Assembly (NCBI GenBank): GCA_023151255.1
Contig: JAKLJG010000002.1
Location: 277,784 to 340,478, forward strand
Length of the DNA: 62,695 nt
DNA from: Cyclobacteriaceae bacterium
Lineage (GTDB): Bacteria; Bacteroidota; Bacteroidia; Cytophagales; Cyclobacteriaceae
Direction of reading: 5' to 3'
In this document: piece by piece, positions 41,509 to 51,776 of the stretch
Layout of the letters: each line of letters opens with the position of its first letter
Numbering within the stretch: position 1 is the first letter of the stretch
Translations under genes and position numbers: made by a program
The notes under the pieces: generated by a model
Seen by the model: the letters and a program-made list of their open reading frames with translations, nothing else
Database searches by the model: none
What the model was told of the DNA's origin: nothing

Positions 41509-42219
41509 GTGTTCAAATTTTATCATTTTTGCGGTGTGAGGTTGCTTAGCTTTTTTATTGTATTGTTGACAGCATTTTCTCAGGAGCCCGATAAATCCTA
41601 TTTACTCGGCCGTTTCAACCCGGAAACTGATGCCCGCTTTGTAAAGCCGGCTGATGAGCACACGGCAGGGGCTGCCCGCAGCCAGTACTTGCGTAAAGAA
41701 ACCTATGAGGCGTTTGTAAAAATGGCTGAAGCTGCTGCAACGGATGGAGTTAGGCTCGTGATCATTTCAGCTACGCGGAATTTTGAAACGCAAAAAAGCA
41801 TCTGGGAACGCAAGTGGCAGGCCGAGGCTACCATTGCCAATGAAGCTGACAGGGCCAAAAAGATTTTACTGTACTCCTCCATGCCAGGCACCTCGCGCCA
41901 CCACTGGGGCACCGATATGGATCTGAATGATTTGAATAACGACTACTTTGAATCAGGTGAGGGATTGAAAATTTACCAATGGCTCACTGCCCACGCCCAT
42001 GAGTTTGGATTTTGCCAACCCTATACTTCAAAAGATAAAGGCCGTACCGGTTATGAAGAAGAAAAGTGGCACTGGTCATATACACCGTTATCCGTTCCGT
42101 TGCTGGAGGCGTATAAAAAAACAGTTTCGCTGAAAGACATCAGTGGTTTTAAGGGCAGCGAAACAGCCGTGCAACTGGATGTTATTAAAAATTATGTTGA
42201 CGGGGTGGCGTGTAAGTAG
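41509..42219 (+). CDS. M15 family D-alanyl-D-alanine carboxypeptidase (VanY-type)
   Basis: The 236-residue protein starts with GTG at 41509 or at 41536; both leave a hydrophobic signal (VRLLSFFIVLLTAFSQ). It carries the M15 zinc motifs TSRHHWGTDMDLND (His and Asp ligands) and EKWHWSYTPL (catalytic and zinc-binding EKWHW). These enzymes trim the terminal D-Ala from peptidoglycan stem peptides in the periplasm. It follows the aromatic operon after 21 bp but in function belongs with wall metabolism. A small hairpin (CAATTC-ctgt-GAATTG, 42225-42240) lies after the stop. Confidence 0.88.
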   Translation: MFKFYHFCGVRLLSFFIVLLTAFSQEPDKSYLLGRFNPETDARFVKPADEHTAGAARSQYLRKETYEAFVKMAEAAATDGVRLVIISATRNFETQKSIWERKWQAEATIANEADRAKKILLYSSMPGTSRHHWGTDMDLNDLNNDYFESGEGLKIYQWLTAHAHEFGFCQPYTSKDKGRTGYEEEKWHWSYTPLSVPLLEAYKKTVSLKDISGFKGSETAVQLDVIKNYVDGVACK

Positions 42220-42224
42220 TGACT

Positions 42225-42240
42225 CAATTCCTGTGAATTG
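42225..42240. terminator. Weak hairpin between convergent genes
   Basis: CAATTC (42225-42230) pairs with GAATTG (42235-42240) around CTGT. It separates the stop codons of the M15 peptidase (+) and MscS (-). The stem is short and AT-rich with no long T-tract, so termination is uncertain. Confidence 0.3.
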
Positions 42241-43293
42241 CTATTCACTTTTCTTCAGGTGAATCGTCTGGGTGGGATAAGCAAACTCAATTCTTTCTTT
42301 CTCAAAAATCTCGTATATCTTGAAATTTACATCCTGCACAATATCCATGTACTGTTTGTAATCGGAGCTTTGTACAAAAAACACCACTTCAAAATTTAAA
42401 CTGAAATCGCCATAGGTGGCGAAATGCACCCGGTCGGGTGTGGTTAAAGGTTCATTGATGATAATTTGGGTTATCATATCCGGAATCTTCTTCAGTTTTT
42501 CCAGGGGCGTTCCGTACACCACACCAATATTGAAAATGGCCCGCCTTTGCTCCATGCGCCTGAAGTTGTGCAGGCGTGAACTGGTGAGGTTACTGTTCGA
42601 GATAATGATCTGTTCGCCCGAAATACTTTTAATCCGGGTAGTTTTAATGCCGATGTACTCCACCGTGCCGCGCTTGTCATCCACTACGATAAAATCACCC
42701 ACCTCAAACGGCCGGTCGAAAAAAATCACGAAATAGTTAAATAAATCGCCCAGGATGTTTTGAGCAGCCAGGGCAATAGCAATACCGCCAATACCCAGCC
42801 CGGTGATGATGGCTGTTACATTGTACCCGAAGTTATCGAACAGAAAGACTAGCCCCAGTACCCACACAGCAACATTGATAACCACCATGATGCCCGTGAT
42901 TTGCTTCAGTTTGGTTTCACCGTTCTCCTGCTTCAATACATAGGCCTCCAGTAATTTTCGTATCGCGCTGAGAATTATCCGGATAACGAAGTAAACAATA
43001 ACTACGGTTGTGGCTTTAGAAACGATGGAAGAAACCTTAGCCGACAGGGTGAGGTAGTGAATACCCCAGTAAATGATTAAGAAGTTCAGAATGGGTAATC
43101 CAAAGCGTTCAACGCCCAATACTACATAATCATCAAAGCGGGTATCAGTTTTGGCTGCCCACGCTTTCAACCGGTTCAACAGTGTCTTCCGGAACAACCT
43201 CAACAAAGCGATACCGCCCAGAATAATGCCCAATGCAATGGCATAGTCTTGCACGGTGTTATTGAAATAAATGTTATCCAGGATGTCTTTCAT
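42241..43293 (-). CDS. MscS-family mechanosensitive channel
   Basis: The 350-residue protein has four N-terminal helices (the last around VIVYFVIRIILSAIRKLL) and the MscS pore and beta domain: AIITGLGIGGIAIALAAQNILGDLFNYF, followed by IFFDRPFEVGDFIVVDDKRGTVEYIGIKTTRI, which gives the pore helix and upper beta domain. The C-terminal domain has the mixed alpha/beta part with INEPLTTPDRVHFATYGDFSLNFEV. It opens under membrane tension to release solutes. Length is normal. It is a single minus-strand gene, divergent from the alpha-2-macroglobulin gene. Confidence 0.93.
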   Translation of the reverse strand: MKDILDNIYFNNTVQDYAIALGIILGGIALLRLFRKTLLNRLKAWAAKTDTRFDDYVVLGVERFGLPILNFLIIYWGIHYLTLSAKVSSIVSKATTVVIVYFVIRIILSAIRKLLEAYVLKQENGETKLKQITGIMVVINVAVWVLGLVFLFDNFGYNVTAIITGLGIGGIAIALAAQNILGDLFNYFVIFFDRPFEVGDFIVVDDKRGTVEYIGIKTTRIKSISGEQIIISNSNLTSSRLHNFRRMEQRRAIFNIGVVYGTPLEKLKKIPDMITQIIINEPLTTPDRVHFATYGDFSLNFEVVFFVQSSDYKQYMDIVQDVNFKIYEIFEKERIEFAYPTQTIHLKKSE

Positions 43294-43425
43294 AGATCAA
43301 TCATAAATCGGGTTAAAGTTAATTATAACAGGTTGCTGCGTATAAAATTCACAAAGATTTCTTCGGCCCTGCTTCGTTTCTCACAATTAATTCTCGAAAT
43401 TTCTTTTTCCAAATTCATTTACCTT

Positions 43426-46400
43426 ATGAAAAACTTTCCGTGGAAAAAAGTTGTACTTGTTGTTCTAGTCATAGGTGTTTTTGTTGCCGGCTTTTTTTAT
43501 TTCAAGCCAGGCGCAGCCACACGCGAACCGGTAACGTACATCAATCCTGCCTTTGCTGAATACATCTCCACCTATTCAGCAGGTTTGCTCAGTTCAGGTA
43601 CACCGCTTCGTATCGGATTTACGCAGGATGTTGCTGATTCAGCATGGGTAGGGAAGGAAACCTCGGCTAAGCTGATGGAGTTTAGTCCTGCAGTAAAAGG
43701 AAAAACTACATGGCTCGACAGGCGTACGCTTGAGTTTAAACCGGAAGGCCGTTGGCTTTCGGGGCAACGCTACGAAGTAAAGTTGTTCCTCTCAAAACTT
43801 GTTCAGGTGCCCACCGATCTGAAAACCTTTGCGTGGTCGTTCCAAACCATTGCGCAGAACTTTGAACTGACTGTTGATAATGTTAAGCCTTATGTAAAAA
43901 CCGAATTAACCCGCCAGAAAATTGAAGGTTCGTTAACAACATCAGATTTTGCAGATGCAGAAATGGTTGAACGCAGTCTGCAGGCTTCGCAGGATGGAAA
44001 GAAACTTAACATTACCTGGGCTCACGCAGGCGAAGGTCGACAGCACAACTTTATTGTTGAAGAGGTAGAGCGCAAAGAAGCTGGCAGCAAAGTTATGCTA
44101 TCGGTTAATGGTAAGGAGCTGGGCATAAGCCGTACCGATGAGCAGGAAATTGAAATTCCATCGCTAAGCGATTTCAAAGTGATGAATGTGCGGGTTGATC
44201 AGGCTTCAGGTCAGCACGTGGTTGTTCAGTTTTCCGATCCGTTAAATGAAAAGCAAAACCTTGCGGGATTAATCAGCCTCACGGGATTAAGCAGTCTTGA
44301 ATTTCAGATTCAGGATAACCTGCTTAGGATTTACCCTCCCGTTAGGCAAACCGGCAGCAGCACACTCACCATTGAGGCCGGTGTTCGCAATGTGCTCAAC
44401 TATAAAATGAAAGAGCCGGCTACAGCCGAAGTCATGTTTGAGGAACTTAATCCTGCTGTTCGCTTTGTTGGCAAGGGCACAATACTTCCGGGTACTGACG
44501 GTCTGGTGCTTCCTTTCGAAGCGGTTAATCTGAAAATGGTGGATGTGCAGATTGTTAAAATTTTTGAAAGCAACATCGTGCAATTCTTCCAGGTAAACGA
44601 CATGGAGGGTTATTCGGAATTGCGGAGGGTGGGCAAGCGCCTGCTGAAGCAGCCGATCTCGCTCGAAAATTCAGGCGTTGTCGATCTGGGTCGCTGGAAC
44701 CGCTTTACCCTTGATCTTTCAACCTTGATTACACCCGAACCGGGCGCTATTTACCAGGTACATCTGGGTTTTAAAAAGGCTTATTCTGTTTACCACTGTG
44801 GCGGTGAAGAGCAAGCACCGGATAATCCGTTTGAAGCCGATGAGGAGGAAGATGATGAGAAGGAGTTCAGCTACTGGGATTCGTACGAGGAATATTATTA
44901 CGGAGAGGATTACGATTGGCAGGAGCGCAACAACCCATGTCATTCATCCTATTACAATGGCGAGAAAAACATCAGGCGCAACGTGCTGGCAAGCGACTTG
45001 GGTTTAATAGCCAAACGCGGAGGTGATGGAAGTACCGTAATTTTTGTTACCGATATCAAAACCACAAAGCCCATCGCAGGTGTAACGCTTGATCTGTACA
45101 ACTACCAGCAACAGGTTATCGGCAGTGCATCGACAGGCTCAGACGGCAAGGCAGTTATTCAAGCTAAAGAAAATCCGTTTGTGTTGGTGGCGAAAAACGG
45201 TTCGCAACGCGGCTACCTGAAACTAGCTGATGGCGAATCGCTATCGCTCAGCAATTTCGATGTGAGCGGTGAGCGCATCAGTAAAGGGCTGAAGGGTATG
45301 CTTTATGGTGAGCGGGGTGTGTGGCGCCCGGGCGATTCGTTATTCCTTACGTTTTTGCTCGAAGATAAACTGAAACTTATACCATCTACCCACCCGGTTG
45401 TTTTTGAACTTCAGAATCCGCAAGGCCAGGTAGTGCAACGCCTGGTACGGTCAGCAGGAGAAAACGGTTTTTACAAATTTGCCACCGTTACCGAACCGGA
45501 TGCACCAACAGGCACTTATACCGCACGCGTAAAAGTTGGCGGTACGGAATTTACCCAGCCGGTTAAGATTGAGATGGTTAAGCCCAACCGGCTGAAAATT
45601 AACCTGGATTTTGGGGTAGATAAGATTACAGCAAACAACAACAACCTGAGTGGGAAGTTGAATGTAAAATGGCTGCATGGCGCCCCAGGCAAAAACCTGC
45701 GGGCTGAGTTTGAAGTAATGCTCATGCGCGGTGAAACAAAATTCCAGCGATATCCGGATTATACCTTTGAAGATCCCTCGCTGGAGTTTTACAGCGAAGC
45801 ACAACCGGTGTTTGACGGCTATACCGATGCTGAAGGAAATGCCACTGTTAATACAACTCTTGAAGCCAGCGAATATGCACCCGGGGTGTTGAACGCGGTG
45901 TTCCGCGGCAAAGCGTTTGAGGAAAGCGGCAATTTTTCTACCGACCGGTTTAGTATTCCATTTTATCCGTACACTTCTTTTACCGGCATCCGGTTGCCGG
46001 CAGGCGATAAGGCGCGAGGCATGTTGTTAACCGATACTACCCATCGTGTTGATGTGGTGACCGTTGATGCGGATGGTAACCCGGTATCGCGCGAGAAGGT
46101 GGAAGTTACCTTGTACAAATTAACCTGGAGCTGGTGGTGGGATAACACCGAAGCCAGTGCCGTGTACCGCACTTTTTCGCAGGCACAGGAACTGAGCAGC
46201 AGCATTATTCAAACACGTAACGGAAAAGGCGAATGGAAATTTAAAGTAAAGTACCCGGACTGGGGCCGTTACCTGGTGCGTGCATACGACCATGAGTCAG
46301 GCCATAGTACCGCCAAAGTAGTTTATATCGATTGGCCCGGTTGGGCTGGCCGCGCCCGTGGCGGCACCGATGCGGCTACCATGTTGTCGTTTTCATCGGA

Positions 46401-48987
46401 TAAGCCGGGTTACGCCATTGGTGAAAAAGCAAGTATCGTAATACCCGGCAGTGCACCCGGCCGTGCACTGGTAAGCATTGAAAACGGAAGCCGTGTGATT
46501 GAAAGTTACTGGGTGGAGACCAAGCAGGGTGATACGCCATTTTCGTTTACCGTTACCCGCGACATGACCCCGAATGTTTTTGTACATGTTACGCTGGTAC
46601 AGCCCCACAATCAAACGGTTAATGATTTACCTATTCGGTTATATGGAGTAATACCTGTTTCGGTAGAAGATCCACAAACACACCTTGAACCGGTTATCGA
46701 GATGCCCGATGTGCTGGAACCGGGGCAGGAAGTAGTTATCCGGGTTTCAGAAAAGAGCAAACGTAAAATGACCTACACCCTTGCCATGGTGGATGAAGGC
46801 TTACTTGACCTGACCCGATTTAAAACACCCGATCCGTGGAAACGATTTTACGCCCGCGAAGCCTTGGGCGTAAAAACATGGGATTTGTACGATCAGGTTA
46901 TCGGCTCATTTGGCGGAAAAATCGAGCGACTGCTGGCCATTGGCGGTGATACGGAACTGATGGCCAAAGAAGATGACGCCAAAACAAACCGGTTTAAAGC
47001 GGTAGTAAAATTTTTCGGGCCGTTTACCTTATCGGGAGGAAGAAATGAACACCGCTTTACCATGCCCAATTACATTGGTTCGGTTAAGACCATGGTGGTA
47101 GCCGGTTATGAAGGCGCTTATGGTTCGGCTGAGAAAGCCACGCCCGTACGCAAACCGCTGATGGTGCTGGCTACACTGCCGCGGGTGCTGGGCCCAGAAG
47201 AAAAACTGAAACTCCCGGTAACTCTGTTTACCATGGCGAAAGACATCCGCAATGTGAAAGTAGAAGTAAAAACCAGTGGACCTCTGCAGGTTAAGCAATC
47301 ATCACAAAATGTTGCCATGACTGGCTCAGACATGACCATTGATTTTGATTTGGAAGTGAAGAGCATGCTGGGTGGGGCGAAGGTAGAAGTAACAGCAACT
47401 TCCGGTAATTACACGTCAAAAGATGTGATAAACATCCAGGTTAGAAATCCCAATCCTCCGGTAACAAAAGTTCAGGAGGCTATTGTTGAAGCCGGCAAAA
47501 CATGGACAGTTAATGCCACACTGGTTGGCATGGCGGGTACTAACTCGGCTACACTGGAAGTTTCAACGCTTCCACCAATAAACCTTGGCCAGCGGATGAA
47601 ATACCTGCTTCAATATCCGTACGGGTGCATCGAGCAGACTACGTCAACGGTGTTTCCTCAATTGTATCTGGATCAGATAAAGTCACTGACGGATGGCGAA
47701 CGCGCAGTTATTCAATCGAATATTAAAGCAGGCATTGAAAGGCTAAAATCCTTTCAGCAGCGCGATGGCGGCTTTGCGTACTGGCCCGGTGCCGAAGATA
47801 CAGACAGTTGGTCAACCACCTATGCCGGGCATTTCCTGGTGGAGGCTGAACAAAAAGGCTACTTTGTTCCGGGGGATTTGATTAAACGCTGGAAAAAATT
47901 CCAGCGTAACCGTGCACAGGCCTGGCGTAAGAGTCAGGAAGCCTACAGCAGCGAACTCATTCAGGCGTATCGCCTATACGCATTGGCTGTAGCCGGTGAT
48001 CCGGAATTGGGTGCGATGAACCGGCTGCGCGAACAAAGCAATCTGCCGGTAACGGCTGCCTGGATGCTGGCAGCTGCCTATGCTCGTGCCGGCCAGCCTG
48101 AAGCGGCAAAGAAATTAATTGAGAATATGCCCACTACAGTTAAACCCTACCAGGAAATGGCCTATTCGTATGGTTCTGATTTACGCGATAAAGCCATCAT
48201 CCTGGAAACAATGGTGTTGCTGAATGAACGGGCCAAGGCATTTGATCTCTTGAAAGATATTTCCACTTCACTCAGTAATGCCTCATACTGGATGAGTACG
48301 CAAACCGTTGCGTGGTGCCTAAAGTCGGTTGGCGCATTTGCCTCGGCTGAAAAGCGTGGTGAACTGAAGTTTCAGTACAACTATATTGGAAAAGAGGTCA
48401 CTGCTTCAACTGATTTGCCTGTGTCGCAGGTTTCACTTCCGGTTGATGGCGTTTCATCACCGGCTTTGAAAATTTCCAATAGAAGTAACGGTGTGCTGTT
48501 CGTTCGGTTGATTAATGAGGGTACTCCGACACGGGGCGATGAACAGGAGGAATTGAGCAACCTCGGTCTCAGCGTTAGCTATTTGGATATGAATGGTAAC
48601 GCCATCGATCCAACCCGCCTTGTGCAGGGCACTGAGTTTATGGCATCGGTTACTGTAAGCAACACCGGTACACGGGGCGCTTATAAAAACTTGGCGCTAA
48701 CGCAGATTTTCCCTTCCGGGTGGGAAATCAACAACCTGCGGCTGGATGAGGCTACCGCGCGTGCCGGTGGCGATATACCAACCTACCAGGACATCCGCGA
48801 TGACCGTGTTTATACGCACTTCGATTTAGGTGGTGCTCAACGTAAGACATTCCGCGTGTTGCTCACCGCAAGTTATACCGGTACCTACTATCTGCCGGCT
48901 GTAAGCTGCGAGGCCATGTACGATCGCTCTGTGTATGCCCGAAGAAAAGGACAGGTGGTTGAGGTGGTTAAACCTGAAGTGCAATGA
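43426..48987 (+). CDS. Bacterial alpha-2-macroglobulin family protein
   Basis: The start is ATG 43426 (MKNFPWKKVVLVVLVIGVFVAGFFYF), a signal anchor that fits the family; a longer frame to 43249 lacks homology. The 1853-residue product has repeated macroglobulin beta domains, a bait-like middle, and the thioester motif YPYGCIEQTTS at about residue 1401, followed by an alpha-toroid helical domain (GGFAYWPGAEDTDSWSTTYAGHFL). It traps periplasmic proteases through covalent bonding. An acidic insertion (EADEEEDDEKEFSYWDSYEEYYYGED region, about residues 464-512) is flanked by Cys. The gene is followed by an NTF2-like gene and pbpC, the classical YfhM-PbpC pairing for envelope defence. Confidence 0.93.
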   Translation: MKNFPWKKVVLVVLVIGVFVAGFFYFKPGAATREPVTYINPAFAEYISTYSAGLLSSGTPLRIGFTQDVADSAWVGKETSAKLMEFSPAVKGKTTWLDRRTLEFKPEGRWLSGQRYEVKLFLSKLVQVPTDLKTFAWSFQTIAQNFELTVDNVKPYVKTELTRQKIEGSLTTSDFADAEMVERSLQASQDGKKLNITWAHAGEGRQHNFIVEEVERKEAGSKVMLSVNGKELGISRTDEQEIEIPSLSDFKVMNVRVDQASGQHVVVQFSDPLNEKQNLAGLISLTGLSSLEFQIQDNLLRIYPPVRQTGSSTLTIEAGVRNVLNYKMKEPATAEVMFEELNPAVRFVGKGTILPGTDGLVLPFEAVNLKMVDVQIVKIFESNIVQFFQVNDMEGYSELRRVGKRLLKQPISLENSGVVDLGRWNRFTLDLSTLITPEPGAIYQVHLGFKKAYSVYHCGGEEQAPDNPFEADEEEDDEKEFSYWDSYEEYYYGEDYDWQERNNPCHSSYYNGEKNIRRNVLASDLGLIAKRGGDGSTVIFVTDIKTTKPIAGVTLDLYNYQQQVIGSASTGSDGKAVIQAKENPFVLVAKNGSQRGYLKLADGESLSLSNFDVSGERISKGLKGMLYGERGVWRPGDSLFLTFLLEDKLKLIPSTHPVVFELQNPQGQVVQRLVRSAGENGFYKFATVTEPDAPTGTYTARVKVGGTEFTQPVKIEMVKPNRLKINLDFGVDKITANNNNLSGKLNVKWLHGAPGKNLRAEFEVMLMRGETKFQRYPDYTFEDPSLEFYSEAQPVFDGYTDAEGNATVNTTLEASEYAPGVLNAVFRGKAFEESGNFSTDRFSIPFYPYTSFTGIRLPAGDKARGMLLTDTTHRVDVVTVDADGNPVSREKVEVTLYKLTWSWWWDNTEASAVYRTFSQAQELSSSIIQTRNGKGEWKFKVKYPDWGRYLVRAYDHESGHSTAKVVYIDWPGWAGRARGGTDAATMLSFSSDKPGYAIGEKASIVIPGSAPGRALVSIENGSRVIESYWVETKQGDTPFSFTVTRDMTPNVFVHVTLVQPHNQTVNDLPIRLYGVIPVSVEDPQTHLEPVIEMPDVLEPGQEVVIRVSEKSKRKMTYTLAMVDEGLLDLTRFKTPDPWKRFYAREALGVKTWDLYDQVIGSFGGKIERLLAIGGDTELMAKEDDAKTNRFKAVVKFFGPFTLSGGRNEHRFTMPNYIGSVKTMVVAGYEGAYGSAEKATPVRKPLMVLATLPRVLGPEEKLKLPVTLFTMAKDIRNVKVEVKTSGPLQVKQSSQNVAMTGSDMTIDFDLEVKSMLGGAKVEVTATSGNYTSKDVINIQVRNPNPPVTKVQEAIVEAGKTWTVNATLVGMAGTNSATLEVSTLPPINLGQRMKYLLQYPYGCIEQTTSTVFPQLYLDQIKSLTDGERAVIQSNIKAGIERLKSFQQRDGGFAYWPGAEDTDSWSTTYAGHFLVEAEQKGYFVPGDLIKRWKKFQRNRAQAWRKSQEAYSSELIQAYRLYALAVAGDPELGAMNRLREQSNLPVTAAWMLAAAYARAGQPEAAKKLIENMPTTVKPYQEMAYSYGSDLRDKAIILETMVLLNERAKAFDLLKDISTSLSNASYWMSTQTVAWCLKSVGAFASAEKRGELKFQYNYIGKEVTASTDLPVSQVSLPVDGVSSPALKISNRSNGVLFVRLINEGTPTRGDEQEELSNLGLSVSYLDMNGNAIDPTRLVQGTEFMASVTVSNTGTRGAYKNLALTQIFPSGWEINNLRLDEATARAGGDIPTYQDIRDDRVYTHFDLGGAQRKTFRVLLTASYTGTYYLPAVSCEAMYDRSVYARRKGQVVEVVKPEVQ

Positions 48988-49421
48988 AATTGCTTCGTTC
49001 ATTGTGGCTGGGCTGGACCCTCATAATTCTCTCACAGGATGTGTCAGGGCAAATCAATGACCAGAAGGAGGTTTTATGGTTATTCCATAAAAAATTCGAG
49101 TGGTTAAAGAATCATCAGTTTGATTCGTTGCGCTGGATGCTGGATGATAACCTGATGTATATTCACTCGAACGGCTGGGTTGAAACCAAAGCCGATGTGA
49201 TTGACGATTTAAAAACCGGTAAGCTGGTATATCGTAAAGTGGATATTATGGAGGCATCGGTGCGTTTGTATGAGAACACGGCCATTGTTACCGGCAAGGG
49301 TGCTTTTGCAGGAGTGAACAGCGGAGCGGAATTCAGTTTAAATCTTTTGTTTACGGAAGTGTACATTAAAAAGGGAGGCCGGTGGCTGCTTGCTTCGCGC
49401 CATGCCAACCGGCTGCCTTAA
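48984..49421 (+). CDS. Secreted NTF2-like (SnoaL/DUF4440) protein
   Basis: The 145-residue product has a signal peptide (about 1-22, ending SGQ) and a cone-like alpha+beta domain: EVLWLFHKKFEWLKNHQFDSLRWMLDDNLMYIHSNGW is the usual beginning of DUF4440, and it ends in GGRWLLASRHANRLP. Such proteins bind small ligands or act as accessory domains; no catalytic residues can be assigned. The start overlaps the alpha-2-macroglobulin stop by 4 nt, and pbpC begins directly after its stop, so it is locked into the operon. Confidence 0.8.
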   Translation: MKLLRSLWLGWTLIILSQDVSGQINDQKEVLWLFHKKFEWLKNHQFDSLRWMLDDNLMYIHSNGWVETKADVIDDLKTGKLVYRKVDIMEASVRLYENTAIVTGKGAFAGVNSGAEFSLNLLFTEVYIKKGGRWLLASRHANRLP

Positions 49422-51776
49422 GTGATGAAGAGGCCAATAAAAAGTGCGGGTATAGTTGTAGCGGCAATCGGATTTTTTGCCTGGTATTATTTTGCGTTGC
49501 CCGAGCCGCTCTTTACAAGGCCTTACTCAACCGTGCTGGAAGATGAACAAGGCGAATTGCTTTCGGCCGCCATCGCCCACGATGGCCAGTGGCGGTTTCC
49601 ACAACTCGACACAGTACCGGAAAAATTTAAGGAAGCCCTTATTCTTTTTGAAGACAAGCGCTTTTACCGTCATCCCGGTATCGATGTATTGTCGTTGGCA
49701 AGGGCTGTTAAACAAAATATTCAAGCAGGGGATATTGTAAGCGGAGGAAGCACTATTACCATGCAGGTTGTTCGGTTGTGGCGCAACCAACCCCGGACCT
49801 ATTTTGAAAAATTGTTTGAAATCATTTTGGCCACCCGACTGGAGTGGCGCTATTCAAAGGATGAAATTCTTTCTCTCTATGCTTCGCATGCTCCGTTTGG
49901 AGGTAATGTGGTTGGACTTGAAGCCGCCTGCTGGCGGTACTTTCATCGTCAGCCGGATGAGCTTTCGTGGGGCGAGGCTGCCTTGCTGGCGGTACTGCCA
50001 AATTCGCCATCATTAATTCATCCCGGTAAAAACAGAAACGCACTGCTTGCCAAGCGAAACCGGCTGCTGGAGCGGTTGCATAAGGCCGGTAAACTGGATG
50101 AAGTTGAACTGGATTTGGCGAAGGCTGAAGACCTGCCGGAGCAACCAGTGCCCCTGCCACGCCTGGCCACTCATCTGCTTGACCGATCCATTCGCGAAGG
50201 ATTGGAACAGAGGAAGGTCAGGTCAACGCTGCGACATGCATTACAAGTGCGGGCGGAGCAAATTGTTCGTGATCATTCCATACGATTGTCCGGCAACCTG
50301 ATTTACAATGCGGCAGTTATCGTAGCTGAAGTTGAAACAGGCAAGGTACTGGCGTATGTGGGCAATACCGGTTTAACGGGCGATGATCACGGTCAGCATG
50401 TTGATATTATTTCCGCCAGGCGCAGTACGGGCAGTATTTTAAAGCCAGTGCTATACGCGGCTATGCTTGATGAAGGAAAGTTGCTTCCGAAAACATTGCT
50501 TCCGGATGTGCCCACCATTATCAACGGCTTTGCACCTAAAAATTTTTCAAAAGATTATGATGGTGTCGTGCCTGCCGATGAAGCATTAATACGGTCGCTT
50601 AATGTACCTGCTGTACATATGCTGCAGGAGTATCGATATGAAAAATTGTATGCTTTGCTCAAACAAATGGGTATTGGTACTCTTACTGCTTTGCCTGATC
50701 ATTACGGGCTTTCACTTATACTGGGAGGTGCAGAAGGTACCTTGTGGGACATTACATCTGTATATGCTTCCATGGCCCGGGTATTGAATCGGTTTTCATT
50801 ACATAATGATGAACGATATGCAACGACCGATTATCATTCATTAACTTATCTGCAATCTCCCACCGGCCAACAACTGCTTCAGGCTCAGGAAAACCCAATC
50901 ATTCATGCAGCCGCATTATTTCAAACCTTCACTGCACTAACCGAAGTGAACCGGCCGGGTGAAGAAACGGGTTGGAAGAATTTTTCCGGTTCGCGGAAGA
51001 TTGCCTGGAAAACCGGAACCAGTTTTGGCTTTCGCGATGGCTGGGCCGTGGGTGTCACACCCGAATATGTAGTTGGCGTTTGGACAGGCAATGCCGATGG
51101 CGAAGGCCGGCCGGGTTTAACCGGCAGCGAAGCAGCTGCACCTATACTATTTGATATTTTTTCGATACTGCCGGCCACAACCTGGTTCAATCAGCCTTAT
51201 TCCGAAATGGAACAGGTTTCTGTTTGCGCAAAAAGCGGTATGCGCAGCACCATACTTTGTGAAAGAACCGATACAATATGGGTAGCAGAGGCCGGGCTAA
51301 CCTCAAAGCCCTGCTCTTTTCATCAGATTGCTCATTTAAGCAAAGATGGGCGGTATCGGGTGCATGCCAGCTGCGAGCCGCTGGATAACCTCATGTCAAT
51401 GCCGTGGTTCGTACTGCCCCCGGTACAGGAGCACTATTACAAAACCAAAAACATGTCGTACAAGCCCCTGCCTCCCTTTAGGAAAGATTGTACTGCTACG
51501 GCTTCAGTTGCGTCCATGGAGTTGGTATACCCTAAAGAAAATACTCGAATTTTCATCCCTCGTGAGCTGAATGGCAGTTGCGGACGGTCAGTTTTTGAAC
51601 TGGCCCACCGAAATCCGGCAAGTAGGGTTTACTGGCATTTAAATGGCACTTTCATTGGAATAACGCAAAACCGGCATCAAATGGCCTTAAATCCGGGGCC
51701 CGGAAAACACGTGCTGGTATTGATTGATCAGGCCGGAGAGCCTCTGGAACGGCATTTTGAGGTACTCTCCAATTGA
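49422..51776 (+). CDS. pbpC: Penicillin-binding protein 1C
   Basis: The start is GTG 49422 or ATG 49425, next to the upstream TAA. After an N-terminal signal anchor the 784-residue protein has a GT51 glycosyltransferase domain (catalytic Glu in LILFEDKRFYRHPGID, and SGGSTITMQVVRL), a transpeptidase domain with SxxK in STGSILKPVLYA and the KTG box in IAWKTGTSFGFRDGW, and the C-terminal BiPBP_C Ig-like domain (ITQNRHQMALNPGPGKHVLV). PBP1C is a peptidoglycan synthase often paired with bacterial alpha-2-macroglobulin, as here. Start and order indicate co-transcription of the three genes. Confidence 0.95.
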   Translation: MMKRPIKSAGIVVAAIGFFAWYYFALPEPLFTRPYSTVLEDEQGELLSAAIAHDGQWRFPQLDTVPEKFKEALILFEDKRFYRHPGIDVLSLARAVKQNIQAGDIVSGGSTITMQVVRLWRNQPRTYFEKLFEIILATRLEWRYSKDEILSLYASHAPFGGNVVGLEAACWRYFHRQPDELSWGEAALLAVLPNSPSLIHPGKNRNALLAKRNRLLERLHKAGKLDEVELDLAKAEDLPEQPVPLPRLATHLLDRSIREGLEQRKVRSTLRHALQVRAEQIVRDHSIRLSGNLIYNAAVIVAEVETGKVLAYVGNTGLTGDDHGQHVDIISARRSTGSILKPVLYAAMLDEGKLLPKTLLPDVPTIINGFAPKNFSKDYDGVVPADEALIRSLNVPAVHMLQEYRYEKLYALLKQMGIGTLTALPDHYGLSLILGGAEGTLWDITSVYASMARVLNRFSLHNDERYATTDYHSLTYLQSPTGQQLLQAQENPIIHAAALFQTFTALTEVNRPGEETGWKNFSGSRKIAWKTGTSFGFRDGWAVGVTPEYVVGVWTGNADGEGRPGLTGSEAAAPILFDIFSILPATTWFNQPYSEMEQVSVCAKSGMRSTILCERTDTIWVAEAGLTSKPCSFHQIAHLSKDGRYRVHASCEPLDNLMSMPWFVLPPVQEHYYKTKNMSYKPLPPFRKDCTATASVASMELVYPKENTRIFIPRELNGSCGRSVFELAHRNPASRVYWHLNGTFIGITQNRHQMALNPGPGKHVLVLIDQAGEPLERHFEVLSN

